64,000 nucleotides of DNA from Priapulus caudatus (Eukaryota; Priapulida; Priapulimorpha; Priapulimorphida; Priapulidae). The translations under genes and the position numbers were made by a program. The notes under the pieces were generated by a model, which saw only the letters and a program-made list of their open reading frames with translations, ran no database searches and was not told where the DNA came from. Positions 49,687 to 62,210 of the stretch are shown piece by piece. The stretch is taken from NCBI RefSeq assembly GCF_000485595.1, contig NW_014577178.1:40682-104681 (forward strand). The letters run 5' to 3'. How positions within the stretch are numbered: the first letter of the stretch is position 1; every line of letters begins with the position of its first letter.

Positions 49687-52600
49687 ATAATACTGGAGCA
49701 AACTATTACTAATCTGAGTTGATATTTAACTGCATCTGCCAACTGTTACATCTGACACGTTAGGAGATATTAATAAGCCATCAATATGTGGCAATTTCAG
49801 GCGCTTGGCAGGACGTATAACTGCAACCTTATCTTGGAGACAATAAATTCTGCCGCGAGAGCTTGTTTACTGGTCCCCGTAGTGTTGGTTCTAAGCCGAA
49901 ATGTGTTAGCACTGTAAGGCAGGCATACAAAGTATCTCATATGAAGGTACTTTTCAAACAAACTGTTTCGCCATATCCCTAAGAAAGCCTCCAAGCAACA
50001 GTATTTGGGAGGTAAAGCTACAACTGCAAACGCAATACACTAGCTATTAACTATTCTGAACAGCAATTCCTGAACACAAACAACAAGGCTTTGCTAAATC
50101 GTGTGGTTTTCATAATAATGAATGTTACTCTGCAATGATTGCGTTCAACTACTATGATAGCAAGAGCTAACAATGAGTAAACTATAAAAAAAATTACTCC
50201 TTATGTAAATCGAGTGTTACTAGTAAGTTACTAGAAAGAACATTGTCACATATTTATAGCACAGAATTTAGAACTATAACTTTATAAAAGTTAAGTAAAA
50301 TGGTAAAAATTAAAATGGCCATTTCATTGTAGGAACTACATGCATACTTTGAAGGAACACGACAAACGATGCAACATATATATTATTGTTTAGGATAACA
50401 GATTTAACCAATATTTTTCTCCATAGGCAAAACAGCACGAGTGGTGAAAATGAGGTACGCGATACAAAGAATAAAAATCTACATGTGCAGCATAGACACT
50501 TTCAGTAAGATCCTACAGCTGGCGTTGGCGTCTATAGAAACTTGAGTAACATTTTCCTAACCATGCAGTTATAACCCATATATTACCCTGTATAAAAATA
50601 ATTAGGACAGTGATAACAAGCTCAATGGGGCGTTTTTGTACTAGGGAGATGCCGTAAATGACTTTTAAACTACGCTTTGCATTGTCATCTTCGTTGCATT
50701 TCTTTTGTGTAAATGAATGTTTGTTGTGCTTTACATTGTGCCACCCCAATTGAATTATCTGTTTATTTCCTATCCACAGAGACGACTTTAGGCTTAACAT
50801 TCACCTGGGGGGGGGGGTGTTCTAAGTTCACTAATGTCTCTCACAAAACCAGCAACAATGATTTCTGCCTGCAGTTTCATCCCCTTGACACCCTATACAG
50901 GACAGAAAATTAAAAATTCAATGCCAAGAATCTTCTGTTCATTAGCCGAATTATAAAAGCATCGTTAATGGGTCATTGTTTCCCATATGCAAGACCATAG
51001 GCAATTAAATTTTAGCGGGTAGCACGCTTATAGAATTAAATTATGGCTCTATTTCCATATGAATAGGTCGGGGGAAAATGGGTCGTCGATCGTTAATAAA
51101 ATGGCGATTGTAGCTTTTATAAAGGCTTATCAATGCTCGTATGTTTGCGTATAACAAACAATACAAAAACGCATTTTATTATAATAAAAGCACTACGTTT
51201 TAAAGCATATATATATATATGCCATATGAATTAATGACAAGACGTTTATCTTACTGTATATTACTATAGTATTTAATCAGGTATTGAAACCATAGCATAT
51301 TAAACCCTAAAACCGCGACCAAGTTTCTAGAATATATAATTAGCTCCTGAAAATTAGCAAGCTCTAATAAAACGCGTGCACACGCGCCGTACGGTGGATC
51401 AAAAACAGATGAGTTACAAAAATTGACACAGATTTCCCCATTAACATTATATGAATAATTCTGATGAATAGCCGTGAACATTAGAAAACCATATGTGGCA
51501 GCCAATATGCTGTGCCCTGCATTAAGAATGCTGTGATCGTATGGTTAGAGACGATGCCTTCTAGCAATTAAACCTTGCACAAAAATAAACCCAGTAATCA
51601 CTATAATCACCAAGACAAAAAGAACACCGGTGTGGCCCAGCAGACCATAGCCCTGTATTGCTCTTAGCAAGTAACATACAAAATAGGTTCATGACATGAC
51701 ACCACCATACATCAGGGCCACCATACTAGAGAGACAGAAGCGGGTGTTTATTTGCACGATTTTCATCCAACACGGTTCTCTCCTGCTATTACTCCCTATA
51801 ATTAATTCACCACCTTATATACTCAGCTCATCGTATACAATGATCAAGCCGCGTATTCATCAATCTACGCCCATTATCTAGGGCATGAATTAGACAGTGA
51901 GTTAACAGTTAATTTGGTTTCATGAATTCATAACATAGCAACATATGTCCGTGAAAATGCCAGCTAGAATTTGGCTTGTGTAAAAACGGCATAGCACGGT
52001 AGACATCTGGCTCCCACTGCTCACCAAAAAGCAGTGAGCAACAAAATGAACAATCTCCTCCGGGAGGCAAATAATTACCACTCATTAATAATGAAGCCAA
52101 ATTGATAAATAATAAACTACTTCATTTCCTCTGCAGTACATTTGCACAAAAAGCAACAAAGGTTAAATTTTAAAACAATTTCTCAGGAGACGCAGACTAT
52201 GGCCTTCCAATCAAATCCAGTCACAAACATAATTGCAACATTATCTCCGTTTGTCTCACTAGCACGCATATTTTAAAATTCAAATAAACATCACAAATGA
52301 CTCACTAGGAAAATCAGAGCATACAATACATTTATAGTTCCTGATAAACACGGAGCATAACCATGTAATGTTCCTTCTATAGTTAGCAGATGCACATTGC
52401 TGGCATAATCACAGAAATAATACTAAAAGACTATAGAATAAGTTAGACCTATAGAATAGCTATAGAACTACAGAGTAGAATACCATAGATAACTATGGAA
52501 TAGAAATACAGAATAATACTATAGTGTCTCTATGTATTTCTATAGGCACAATGAAAGTAAGACATTGTAATTTGCAACATTGTGGAACATTGTAAAATGA

Positions 52601-54835
52601 CAAGTAAGACATTGTAACTGGCAACATTGTGAAACATTGTAAAATGACAAGTAAGACATGATAAAGCTGGCCTCATATCCCTTGCTGTTCCCCTTCTGCG
52701 CAGTTATAACAGGTGCGTAAAAATTGAAATATTGTAGACTGCTTTTCTTAACATACACGCACACAGCAATGCACGCACGCTGGGCACGGCAAAACAGCTA
52801 GGGCATCTAAAAAAATTCCATTTAGTCAAACTTAGAACTGTAACTAATAATTTGAAACAAATGGTAGCTGATAAAAGTAGCTTAACAGCTAGGGCAAGTG
52901 CGAGGCAATGAAACCGAAGCCAAACATGCTGTATCATTCTCGCTATGTTTTTGTTCTTGTTGTGAAATTTGTGTAATGCAAGCAAAAAAATGTGAAAATC
53001 CAAGTTCATGAAAATCCCTAAAATAATCCGGTTAAATTTTTAAAATGTTGGGCTGAGAGTGTTCAGGTTTTATGCCAAAACCTCACAATAAAACTCCTTT
53101 TAACCACATAATAGAAAAAATAAGAGAGCTTCACACTTACCCTTGCATCGTAAGAACTGCTTGTATTGTTTGCAGTCCATGAATCGGACTCGGGAACAAC
53201 TGCAATAACATAGAAAAATGCCGGCACGTGAGTCACATATATTCAATAACAGAAAATAGCTGGAAAATTCACTGAAACCGTCATGAATTAATTCAATATC
53301 CATAATAATGTAAATCTGTCATTATAGAAAATGCCAGTTGTCCTTCAAACCCTTTGCCAGTTGATACCGAAATTGGTAATAAGTTCAACTTTAAAATTTC
53401 AGAATTTTAACAAAGATATACATAAATGAAAGCACACACGCGCGCACTCACACACGCACGCACGCATGCACACACATTTTTGTTATAGCTATATACTGCT
53501 AAAACAAAATTGTCTGATTATACCCTGCCACAGGAATGCTAAGCTGTCAGAATCAATTCCCAATTTCCTTAAATGTTCAACGCAGAGAACAATACTGATG
53601 GAGAGCGACCCAGGCAGAAGTACTTATTCCATCAATTCAGCCATTCCAACTGATATGATCCCCTAATGGGGTTATTATCACTGGTAATTCATGCAGACAA
53701 ATTTTTAATTGAATCTGTGGCTGCGAGCTCTGCGCGTAACTCGGCTGGATCAATCTCGCATTATCATAGCCTTTATCTGTCCAGTAGGCAAACTCCAGTT
53801 TTCTTCGGAAAAGTTTATCCCTTTTCCTATTACGGCTCACAGGAGTGGAGAGACATGCATCTCGGCAAAAATCATTGCTCACGTAAAGCTACCCTCGCGC
53901 CTATCCTGCCTTCACACTCACGGAGTGTTAGAGTATTTATAAGCTCAATCAACAAGATCGCTGTTGACACAAATCTTACATTCTACGTCATTCCTCGCAA
54001 TTCCCCTACCAGAAGCCAGACGCTTCCTTAAAATATTTCACCACATTTATTATATTAAAATGCCATTATATGCACACACGCACACACACGAGCGCGCGCA
54101 CGCACACATGCACATGCATACACATATATTTGTTATGACCTCGAGGTATCTCTTAAGGGATAAAACCTGCATATATAAGTTTATAATAACATGCCACATT
54201 GCAGCATGTTGTACTACAAATGATTACCTATATAATCACACTAAGTTAAGAGTTAATGAAATATGGTATGTCTAGAAGAGGACATTAATTCTACGTACAG
54301 GTACGACACGAGTTATAATTATATCTGTCTGAGATCTGTAATTAAGCCTGAGAACATGGCTATAGCTGGTAAGTGCTGCTAGAGCATTAATGTGTTAATT
54401 CTCATTAGGTTAAGCTTGGTCGAAAGGGTTTTGCTACATCTTGGGTTTTAGTTTTTCATACAACTAATTCTATATATTATTTATACAATAAATAATAAAT
54501 TAATTATTTTATTTTATTTGTATGAATAACGAAAATCATACACACAGGTAAAATAGCATCGTACCTAAACAAATATACACCCGTTTTCTAAACAGGGTCA
54601 TGTAGCAGTGTAATAAAATCAGGTCTAAGGTTCCTAAAACATAGATAGTTCTCTTATTATAATACATAAAATGTAGAAAGAAAAGGCGTAAATGACCTGC
54701 AGTGCAAGGTACCTGATAAGGAAACCACCCTTATCAAGTTCAATTAGATCACAGATTCCAGAAGATCTGACACAGGAACAATGCATGGTGACATCGAAAA
54801 CTGAGACATACCCTAACATTTTTGCAGGGCGCCCT
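49636..54835. repeat. 5.2-kb duplicated block, copy 2
   Basis: Near-perfect copy of 37588-42830, lacking micro-palindrome C and having one extra TA unit. All open frames in copy 1 recur unchanged. It is either a very recent tandem duplication or a haplotype retained as a false duplicate. Confidence 0.95.
53141..53199 (-). CDS. TCF12-like: E-protein internal exon (copy 2, probable assembly duplicate)
   Basis: Identical in exon and splice sites to 41136-41194 and part of the second 5.2-kb block. If the duplication were real, a transcript containing both copies would shift frame: 59 bp is not a multiple of three, and the exon goes from phase 1 to phase 0. Both copies therefore cannot be included together. 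This favours an artefact or mutually exclusive use. Confidence 0.75.
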
Positions 54836-55640
54836 TCTCTCTGGAGGGCGTTTGCAGGGCGTTAGAAGGGCGCCCTGCAAACGCCCTCCATAAGTGCTAC
54901 GCCCTGCAAACGCCCTCCTGAGACTTAGATATTTTAGCGTATGCCCTGCAAACGCCCTTCTGAAACTTAGATATTTTAGCGTATGCCCTGCAAACGCCCT
55001 TCTGAAACTTAGATATTTTAGGGCAGTATGGCCGCTGGGCAAACGCGGCTCATTGCTGATAACTCGATATTTTAGACGAATTGTAGATGCAGCGAAAGAT
55101 TCCAGAAAGATTACTGAACAGGCAGACAATGCATAGGTGACAGTCGACAACTAGCACATCCGCTAACATTTTTGCCAGGGCGCCCTTCTCTCTGAGGGCG
55201 TTTGAGGGGCCGTTATGAAGGGCGTCCCTGGCAAACGCCGCTCCTGAGACTTAGATATATTTAGCGTATAGCCTGCAAACGCCCTTCTGAAACTTAGATA
55301 TTTTAGCGTATGCCCTGCAAACGCCCTTCTGAAACTCAGATATTTTAGCGAATTAGATCACAGATTCCAGAAGATCTGACACAGGAACAATGCATGGTGA
55401 ACATCGAAAAACTGAGACCATCGCTAACATTGTTTGCAGGGCGCCCTTCTCTCATGGAGGGCGTTTTGCAGGCGTTAGCAAGGCGCGCCTTGCAAACTCC
55501 CTCCTAGAGACTAGATATTTTTAGCGTATGCCCTCAAACGCCCGCTTCTTGAAACTTAGATATTTTAGCGTCATGCGCCTGGCAAAGCGCCCTTCTGAAA
55601 CTTAGATATTTTTAGGCGAATTAGCGATCAAGATTCCGAG
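54830..55640. repeat. CGCCCT minisatellite with higher-order units
   Basis: Three super-units (from about 54820, 55160 and 55425) each start with TTTGCAGGGCGCCCTTCTCT, continue with GGCGTTTGCAGGGCGTT, then 44-48 bp units carrying GCAAACGCCCTTCTGAAACT and TAGATATTTTAGCGTATG. The intervening GATCACAGATTCCAGAAGAT sequence also occurs at 42740 and 54745, at the end of the 5.2-kb block. The 133-codon minus frame across it is a repeat translation. Confidence 0.9.
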
Positions 55641-56689
55641 AGAGCAATGGCTGACACCAAGGAACAATTGCACTGGTGTACAACATCGAAAACTGAGACA
55701 ATATGCACAAAAGAAATTGTCGTGAAACCCATAAAACTAAATATATCGCGAAACAGTTTAAATAAATAACACCCAACATATACTCGCATATCACATGATA
55801 TTACATTGACAGGGAACAACTTAATTCTTGAAGATGTGATTTAAAATTTCAGTAGTGATAAGCTTTCATTATACGCGTGCAGGCATACACCTCAAATTAG
55901 GCGAATATTATATAGACTGTGGACGGAGGAAAAGATAGGGCAGGGGATGCAGCGTCACGAAACAAATTTGGCGTGGATGAAAACTTAGGTGAGAGATGGA
56001 ACAGGGATATTGATAAGTTGAAGAAGAATAAAGGGGTAGGCGGTAGCGAAAATGCTAGAGGGCAGAGGCATTAAGCGAAAGAAGACGCAGGTAAATGGTG
56101 AGAGCAGGAAAAAATAAAATGGGCATGAAGTTAATCGCAAGAAGAAAAATTAAGTATATATGCGGCAGAAGACGAAAGGGTGAAAACAAGTGGATCATGT
56201 TTTTAAGTGTGGGAAAGAGAGAAGAGAATAAGACAGGAAGAGGACGATATCGTATGATGATGTCTGGCATTATGATACATTTTGGCTTCTCGGCGCGAAA
56301 TCGTGTTAAAGTGTTAAATGAATTATAACAGCGTTCACACACGCGTTTAATATTCTTTGCCGGCTGCTGTCCTGCCTTACGAAACCACGCTTCTCTTTCC
56401 CAGTCTTCTGATCTCCATAAGTCCCATACAACGCGCTTCCCCGCTTTCCCTCACTCCCTTTTCTCCTTGAGCCGGCGGACTCCCGCGTCAACTCAGCTGT
56501 GTGCTGCCAGTATGACTCGATATACAGAGTCTACCTCTTCCAAATTGAAAAATACGGCTGAGACGCTTTCGTCAAGAAATGAGCATCGTTATAGTAGCAA
56601 AATATAATTTCCTATTTTTGCCCGTAATAGTCTTCGGCAGCTGAGTAATTAGCCCGCAGCGCTAGGCAGGCATCAGTAGTCTGAAGCAC

Positions 56690-57191
56690 GCACGTATGCT
56701 CCACCAGGCTAGGCTACGGTCCGGCCGCAATCGCACGCAGCCCAACGCACGCACGAAGCACACAGCGCGCGCGCGGCAACGCAGCGCACTGGCCACACAC
56801 ATCCACGTACACCCGCGCCAGCAGAGGCGCACGCACGCACCCATCAGCAGTACACGCTACACACACGACGCACACAAGGCGCAAGCACGCACGCACACAC
56901 ACCGGCACACACACAGACCGCAGCGCAACGCGCGCGCCACGACGCCAGCACGCACTGCACAGCACGCACACACGCGTACGCGCGCCGCAGCAACAGCACG
57001 CACGCACGCACGACACACAGCCCAGAGACGCAAGCACACCACACACAGCACACACACACAGACACATACACGCTAGCAACACACATATATATACAGCACA
57101 CGCGCACTAGGCGCAGACACGCACACAGCACACGCACACGCACTACGGCATGTTACGCCGATACGCAACACATATCACATACACATAGCAC

Positions 57192-57234
<43 letters not shown>

Positions 57235-57290
57235 TTACACATACACATACACATACACATACACAATACACATACACATACACACACATG
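56690..57290. repeat. CGCA/CA and ACATAC repeats (error-rich)
   Basis: Irregular CGCA/CACA sequence to about 57160 followed by CACATA hexamers to about 57288. Open frames are repeat translations. Confidence 0.85.
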
Positions 57291-58800
57291 CAGCGCGCGC
57301 GCTGCTAGATGACCCAGCAGCGCACGAACGCACGCACACCACGTTATATATAATCAGTCATCTACAGCCTAACACTTAGCATTTTGCTTGCAGCTATCCA
57401 ACTATGCTAACCGGTCCTTAATACACAGTCAACACATGTAGCATGTTCCATGCTTTGCCCACATTCTTCAATTTCGGCCCATAAAAAGGAGAATGACTTA
57501 GTCTTTTGAATTGAAACGGGAGCCTTATTTGTGATGTAAATGATGTTAGAAACTAGGATCAGTCATCCTTGAGGCAGAGCTTATTCTCTTCACATAAATA
57601 CGCCTTCAAGGACTGGTTATTTTATATTTCATGCTAATTCCTCTTTCAGCTTTCTCTACTATATACGACCACGGTACGCGTCCCTCAAATACTGCTGTAC
57701 GAAATCAAAGATATAGCTTAAAGCACGTCGCAGGTGTAAGATATGTTGTTTTGCATAGAACGCTAGTGCTTGCAAGCCAAGAAAGTACTAATTGAAGGCA
57801 TTAAAGGTCAGAATAACTACTAGCTATTCTCTGCTCCAAAATTGTACTTGAAATCACCACATACACGTTTTGGTAATACACTAATAAACTTACTGCACTT
57901 TACACGAGGCATTTTGACTTTGGAATCATGCGACGCTATGCGCCAATACACCGCAATGCACGCAGCAAGTGCAGACGATGAGTGGGCAGGCATCCTCGAC
58001 CTATTTAAACTGAACCAGACTATGAACACGTTATTAGCTAGCATGCAATAAATCGAACTTCTTCTGGCTAATGACTTGCAATAAATTTTAACTTCAATAG
58101 ATAGGGTAATTTTATAAATTCTTTGCATCATAGGGCTCTTTCCTGCTCAACAATTTGCTGGAACCGCTCATTACGGTAGCTATTTATATGGCAAATAAAC
58201 ATGCACACACTTTAGCGACGATTAGGCCGAACTTTCGCTAGCAGCTAAAATGTGCAAATAATGGACAGCTCGCAATCACGAAATCCAAATTGGGAAAAAG
58301 CCTGAAAATTTGTATTACATCTCAAATGCATGGGCGCCTTTCAAAATTTTAGCTATTTCTGCTGGGTTCAATGGCGCTTTGCTCAGTCAGAAATAAAGTA
58401 TAGCATTGATTACCACATTAAGCCCGCGTTCGACACGTTGCACAACTTACACCTCGGTGAGACTTTTTAGCACTTGCCACACACCGAACAACACTGCGTC
58501 ACAATCAGCCAGCCCTTTCGCACTTCACACACGGCGCATATTGTATTATTTCCGCGACGGCTTGGTATTCTATTTACAGCGATTTGTTCAGAAATGGCCA
58601 TGATCTGCTTTCAGTTATAAATAACTGAATTTAGTAATGGCGGCGATAGAGTCGTGGAACCATGGTTTTTCGTTGCGTTACGCATGGTCGTATATGTATA
58701 CGATCGGCAATGACAAGCTGCTTATGATTAATTTGTATTATTTGTATATATGTGTCACACGCACGCGCACCGCACGCCCACGCACGCACACACACACACA
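57175..58800. repeat. S4 block, copy 2 (error-rich)
   Basis: It follows 48226-49640 in order throughout, with many small insertions and deletions. It then continues through a CA repeat into S2 copy 3. Confidence 0.8.
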
Positions 58801-58873
58801 CATATATATATTTGTGATGAATACATTATTCCAAAAATTTATTTGGATGATACGCTTGTAGCTCTTAAATAAA

Positions 58874-58884
<11 letters not shown>

Positions 58885-58905
<21 letters not shown>

Positions 58906-60440
58906 TCATGACCAGACCAAATAATCTTAGAAATAAACAATTCGCTAGAAAATGTGCTTGATATAAAAATGTTGGTAAGGATTATAGGCAGGCTGTATAT
59001 TTACAGCTTGGGCACTTTATACAGTTTATTAGGCAAGTTGCGAATATGCCCGACCGCGAGTGCCGAATCAAAATGCGTCCATATCAAACAACCAGCCGTC
59101 CAGAATAAGCTCAGTTGAGCCTACTAGAACAGCTGGTGTAAGCCAAAATCTTCGCCGCGGCATTTGTCGCTTATCGTGCATATAATAGTTTGGATGCGTT
59201 CAAGTTGCAAAAGCAAAAACGCAAGGGAATAGCTATATAAACCACTTTTTATTATGTAACATATACACTTACAAATTTTTGTTGAATAATGGGTGCAATT
59301 TATTCTAAAACTATTATTAGCCAGAAACATCAGTCAATAGCAAATTGATAATTTATAAAATACTAGGGGGCATACCCGCGGCGTTGCCGCGGGGATAATA
59401 GTGGCGTACTAGCACGTTGAAGTGAGCGCCTTTGGTTGAACAGGAAAATACCCCAAAAAATGCTAAGCTATTCTATCCTAATCCATGCATCCATGTCATG
59501 CATCCCATCCCATTCCATGCATCCCGCATCCCATCCCATCCACCCCCATCCCATATCGCCATTCTCATGCCATCCCGATGACATGGCATGGCATAGCGCG
59601 TGGCCGTCCATGCCACTATGCCATCGCACCGCATCCCATGCCCATGGCCACTCCAATGCCATCCCATCCCATCGCATGCCATCGCATGCGTCCATGTCCC
59701 ATGCGTTCGCATGGCCATCCCAAACAGTAACAAAAAGTAATAAGAATCAAAAGATAAAAGACATTAAATATAAAAAATTAAAAAGCTTAAAATAATGCAG
59801 TACATATAAAGAGGTAGGATAAAGGGAAAAAAAAGGAAAAAAAGGGAAAACTAAGTTCCCCAGCCTGCATGGGGACTCGAATCGCGGGAATCCTGGTTGT
59901 AGCCGAGAAAGGCCGGATGTTCTAAAGCGCATTAGCCGCCAATGCGCCCGTTAAGGGTATACCCCATGGATTCAACACGTAGCGTGCATGCGCTAATTAC
60001 TGTACGCACGCCGCCAGCTATTGATGAATATAATTTTTTTTAATTTCTCCCAGACGTGCTGATTGGCTGAAAATATCTTTAGTTTTCCTCTAGGCGGATG
60101 GAGTTCTCTAGTTATGCGCAGTATGACTAATCGGCCGTGAACAACTTATATATATATGGCGCCGATAGACACTAGACAGTGAGAAGAAGAGGAGAGAGAG
60201 TGAAGTGCAAAGTGTCAATGAACACTCTGTAGCTTCACACAACAAACACACAAATTTGAGTTGAAGTAGGAGAAGCAGTCCAGTTTTAAATTAGAGGCAA
60301 CCATTCGGAGCCGAACAGTTGAAAATCGAGAAAGCTATTGACCTCATCTGTTATATGATCTGCCCCCAGAGTAATTATTTCAAAACCAAAATGAATCACA
60401 ATTCTGAGTGATCCGTAAGATGGCGCGTATACCCCCGCTT
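58885..60440 (-). mobile_element. S2 composite repeat, copy 3 (error-rich)
   Basis: Same order of parts: TA repeat, AT-rich part, GCATACCCGCGGCGTTGCC, CCCAT array (59485-59720), A-rich stretch and degraded tRNA-like region. Confidence 0.75.
59858..59948 (-). ncRNA. tRNA-derived pol III promoter, copy 3 (corrupted)
   Basis: Recognisable as the third copy of the 43814 element. Extra bases now interrupt the B-box and A-box motifs. Confidence 0.45.
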
Positions 60441-60739
60441 TTAGTCGATTGCGCAGCTTGAAAAAATATTTATTGCTGCCGTTTCCGACATTTTGTTTTG
60501 TACAATCTTTACTCTAATGTAGAGCGTTTTATCGGCAGAGTGCGACGAGGAAATACCAATTTTTGCGAATTAAAGATATGTCAATGAAATCATTGTAAAA
60601 CGAACCAGACGAGATGTGACACCGACAGACTGTTTGTGTTATAGTATTAATTGTTATTATTAATTGCCAATACGCCTACCTATTGCCGATAATTTTTGTC
60701 TTCTAATTAAATATTAGAACACGCGCGCTAGCCCTTAGG

Positions 60740-61131
60740 CCGCCATAAAAAAAATGTTAGTTTATTCATCCTTGTCATCTAAAGAAAAGTGATGAGGGAG
60801 GGCGGTTTTTTTTTTTTATTTTTTTTTTTTCCGAAGACACAACACAAACATGGAATTAAACAACTAGAATGTAAAACGAAAGAGTTACAGCTGGGCCCGT
60901 GGGCACAAAAAACAATCACAGAAAGGTAGGCTCGAACCACAGCACCAGTTATGATTGGACTTAGGCGCTAGAGAACTTCATGGAATAATTTTTTCGTTGA
61001 AAAATAAATTATTATTAAAAATTATTCAAAAATTATTCAAAAAACGTGAATTAAAAAATATAAAAAAATTTGATGCGGGCGGAAAAAGTGATGCGGGCGC
61101 AGGGATGATAAACGAAACATCTTTTTTTATG
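60740..61131 (-). mobile_element. SINE-like insertion
   Basis: Absent from the matching position of S3 copy 1 (about 44578), where CTAGCCCTTATTCATTC is uninterrupted. Here the insert is bounded by AGCCCTTA on the left and GGCCCTTTA on the right, a plausible 7-8 bp target duplication. On the minus strand a B-box-like GGTTCGAGCCT (60938-60928) suggests a tRNA-type SINE. T-runs and A-rich stretches are present. Confidence 0.55.
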
Positions 61132-62029
61132 GGCCCTTTATTCATTCACATACAAAAAGTGAGCAAAAATTCTGTTGAACACTGAACTGACTAATGGGCA
61201 ATCCTGAGTTTTTGCCCAAAAAAATTGCGGTGGCTCGGAAAAGGTACGATCGCACTGTGGCGTGCGTCAAGAGAGAGCGAGGAGAGCGGGGCATAGCAGT
61301 AACGAACTACACCCAATTTCAAACAATGTGTCAAAAAGCGATTCTGAGTATCGTGGACGGCAGGGACCAAATGTTGAGCGAACGGACGGGACGACGTGAG
61401 CGACGGACGTAACACGACCGCATGGCAAATAAGCTCAATAATGACGATGTCAAGGTGAGCTAAAAATTAAAGCTATTCAGGTTAGGCAAATCCAGGAAGG
61501 CGCAACAAAGGCGGTATAAAAACAGAATAATGATGCCAACGTTTTATGATCAGCAATAGCACAAGTTATAAGACAAATTAACGCACTAGCTGGCTGGCTG
61601 CGATGTGTTCCATCGGTGTAAACACACGAGACATCGTGCATTATATCGTAAAAGACTGTTATGAATCGTACATGTGTATAAAAAATTTGCACAACTAAAC
61701 ATCTGACATAATTTTCCTTCTCGTCATTCTGGCAATCAGCTGGATGTGTGATGGGCAGCGGCAACGCACGAATGCACGGGCGAGGCACGCGGCTGGCAGG
61801 GCACAGCGGTTAGAGCTCCCCCACGAAGTACACACGCAGGGGCAGTCTAACATTCTTATTAGCAGTTAATTAAACGGACAGTGAGTTGTCACAGAAGTTT
61901 ATAGGCCGCTGTTCATGATAATAACGTTCTGCGGCATGAGGTAGGCTCAATTATCGAAGGCACAGTCGGAGTGGGCCAGCGCCGAGCGATCGTAAGCTCT
62001 CTACAAAGTGGCGCAAAAAACACGGGAAG

Positions 62030-62210
62030 GCGATGAGGCGGAGAGGGAGGGAGGAGGAAAATGAGGGGGAGGTGGCTGGGGGGGAGTTGGGGGGGGGGGG
62101 AGAAGGGGGATCAAGGGGAAATGGGGGGCAGAGGGGAAGGGGGGGAGAGGTAAGAGTAGGCGGGGCAGGTGGGGGAGGGGAGGGGGAGAGAGGGAAAGAG
62201 CTGGCAGGCT
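62030..62210. repeat. purine-rich G/A low-complexity insertion
   Basis: About 180 bp of almost only G and A, absent from the equivalent place in S3 copy 1 (about 45370-45385). Pro/Ser-rich minus ORFs across it are repeat translations. Confidence 0.8.
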
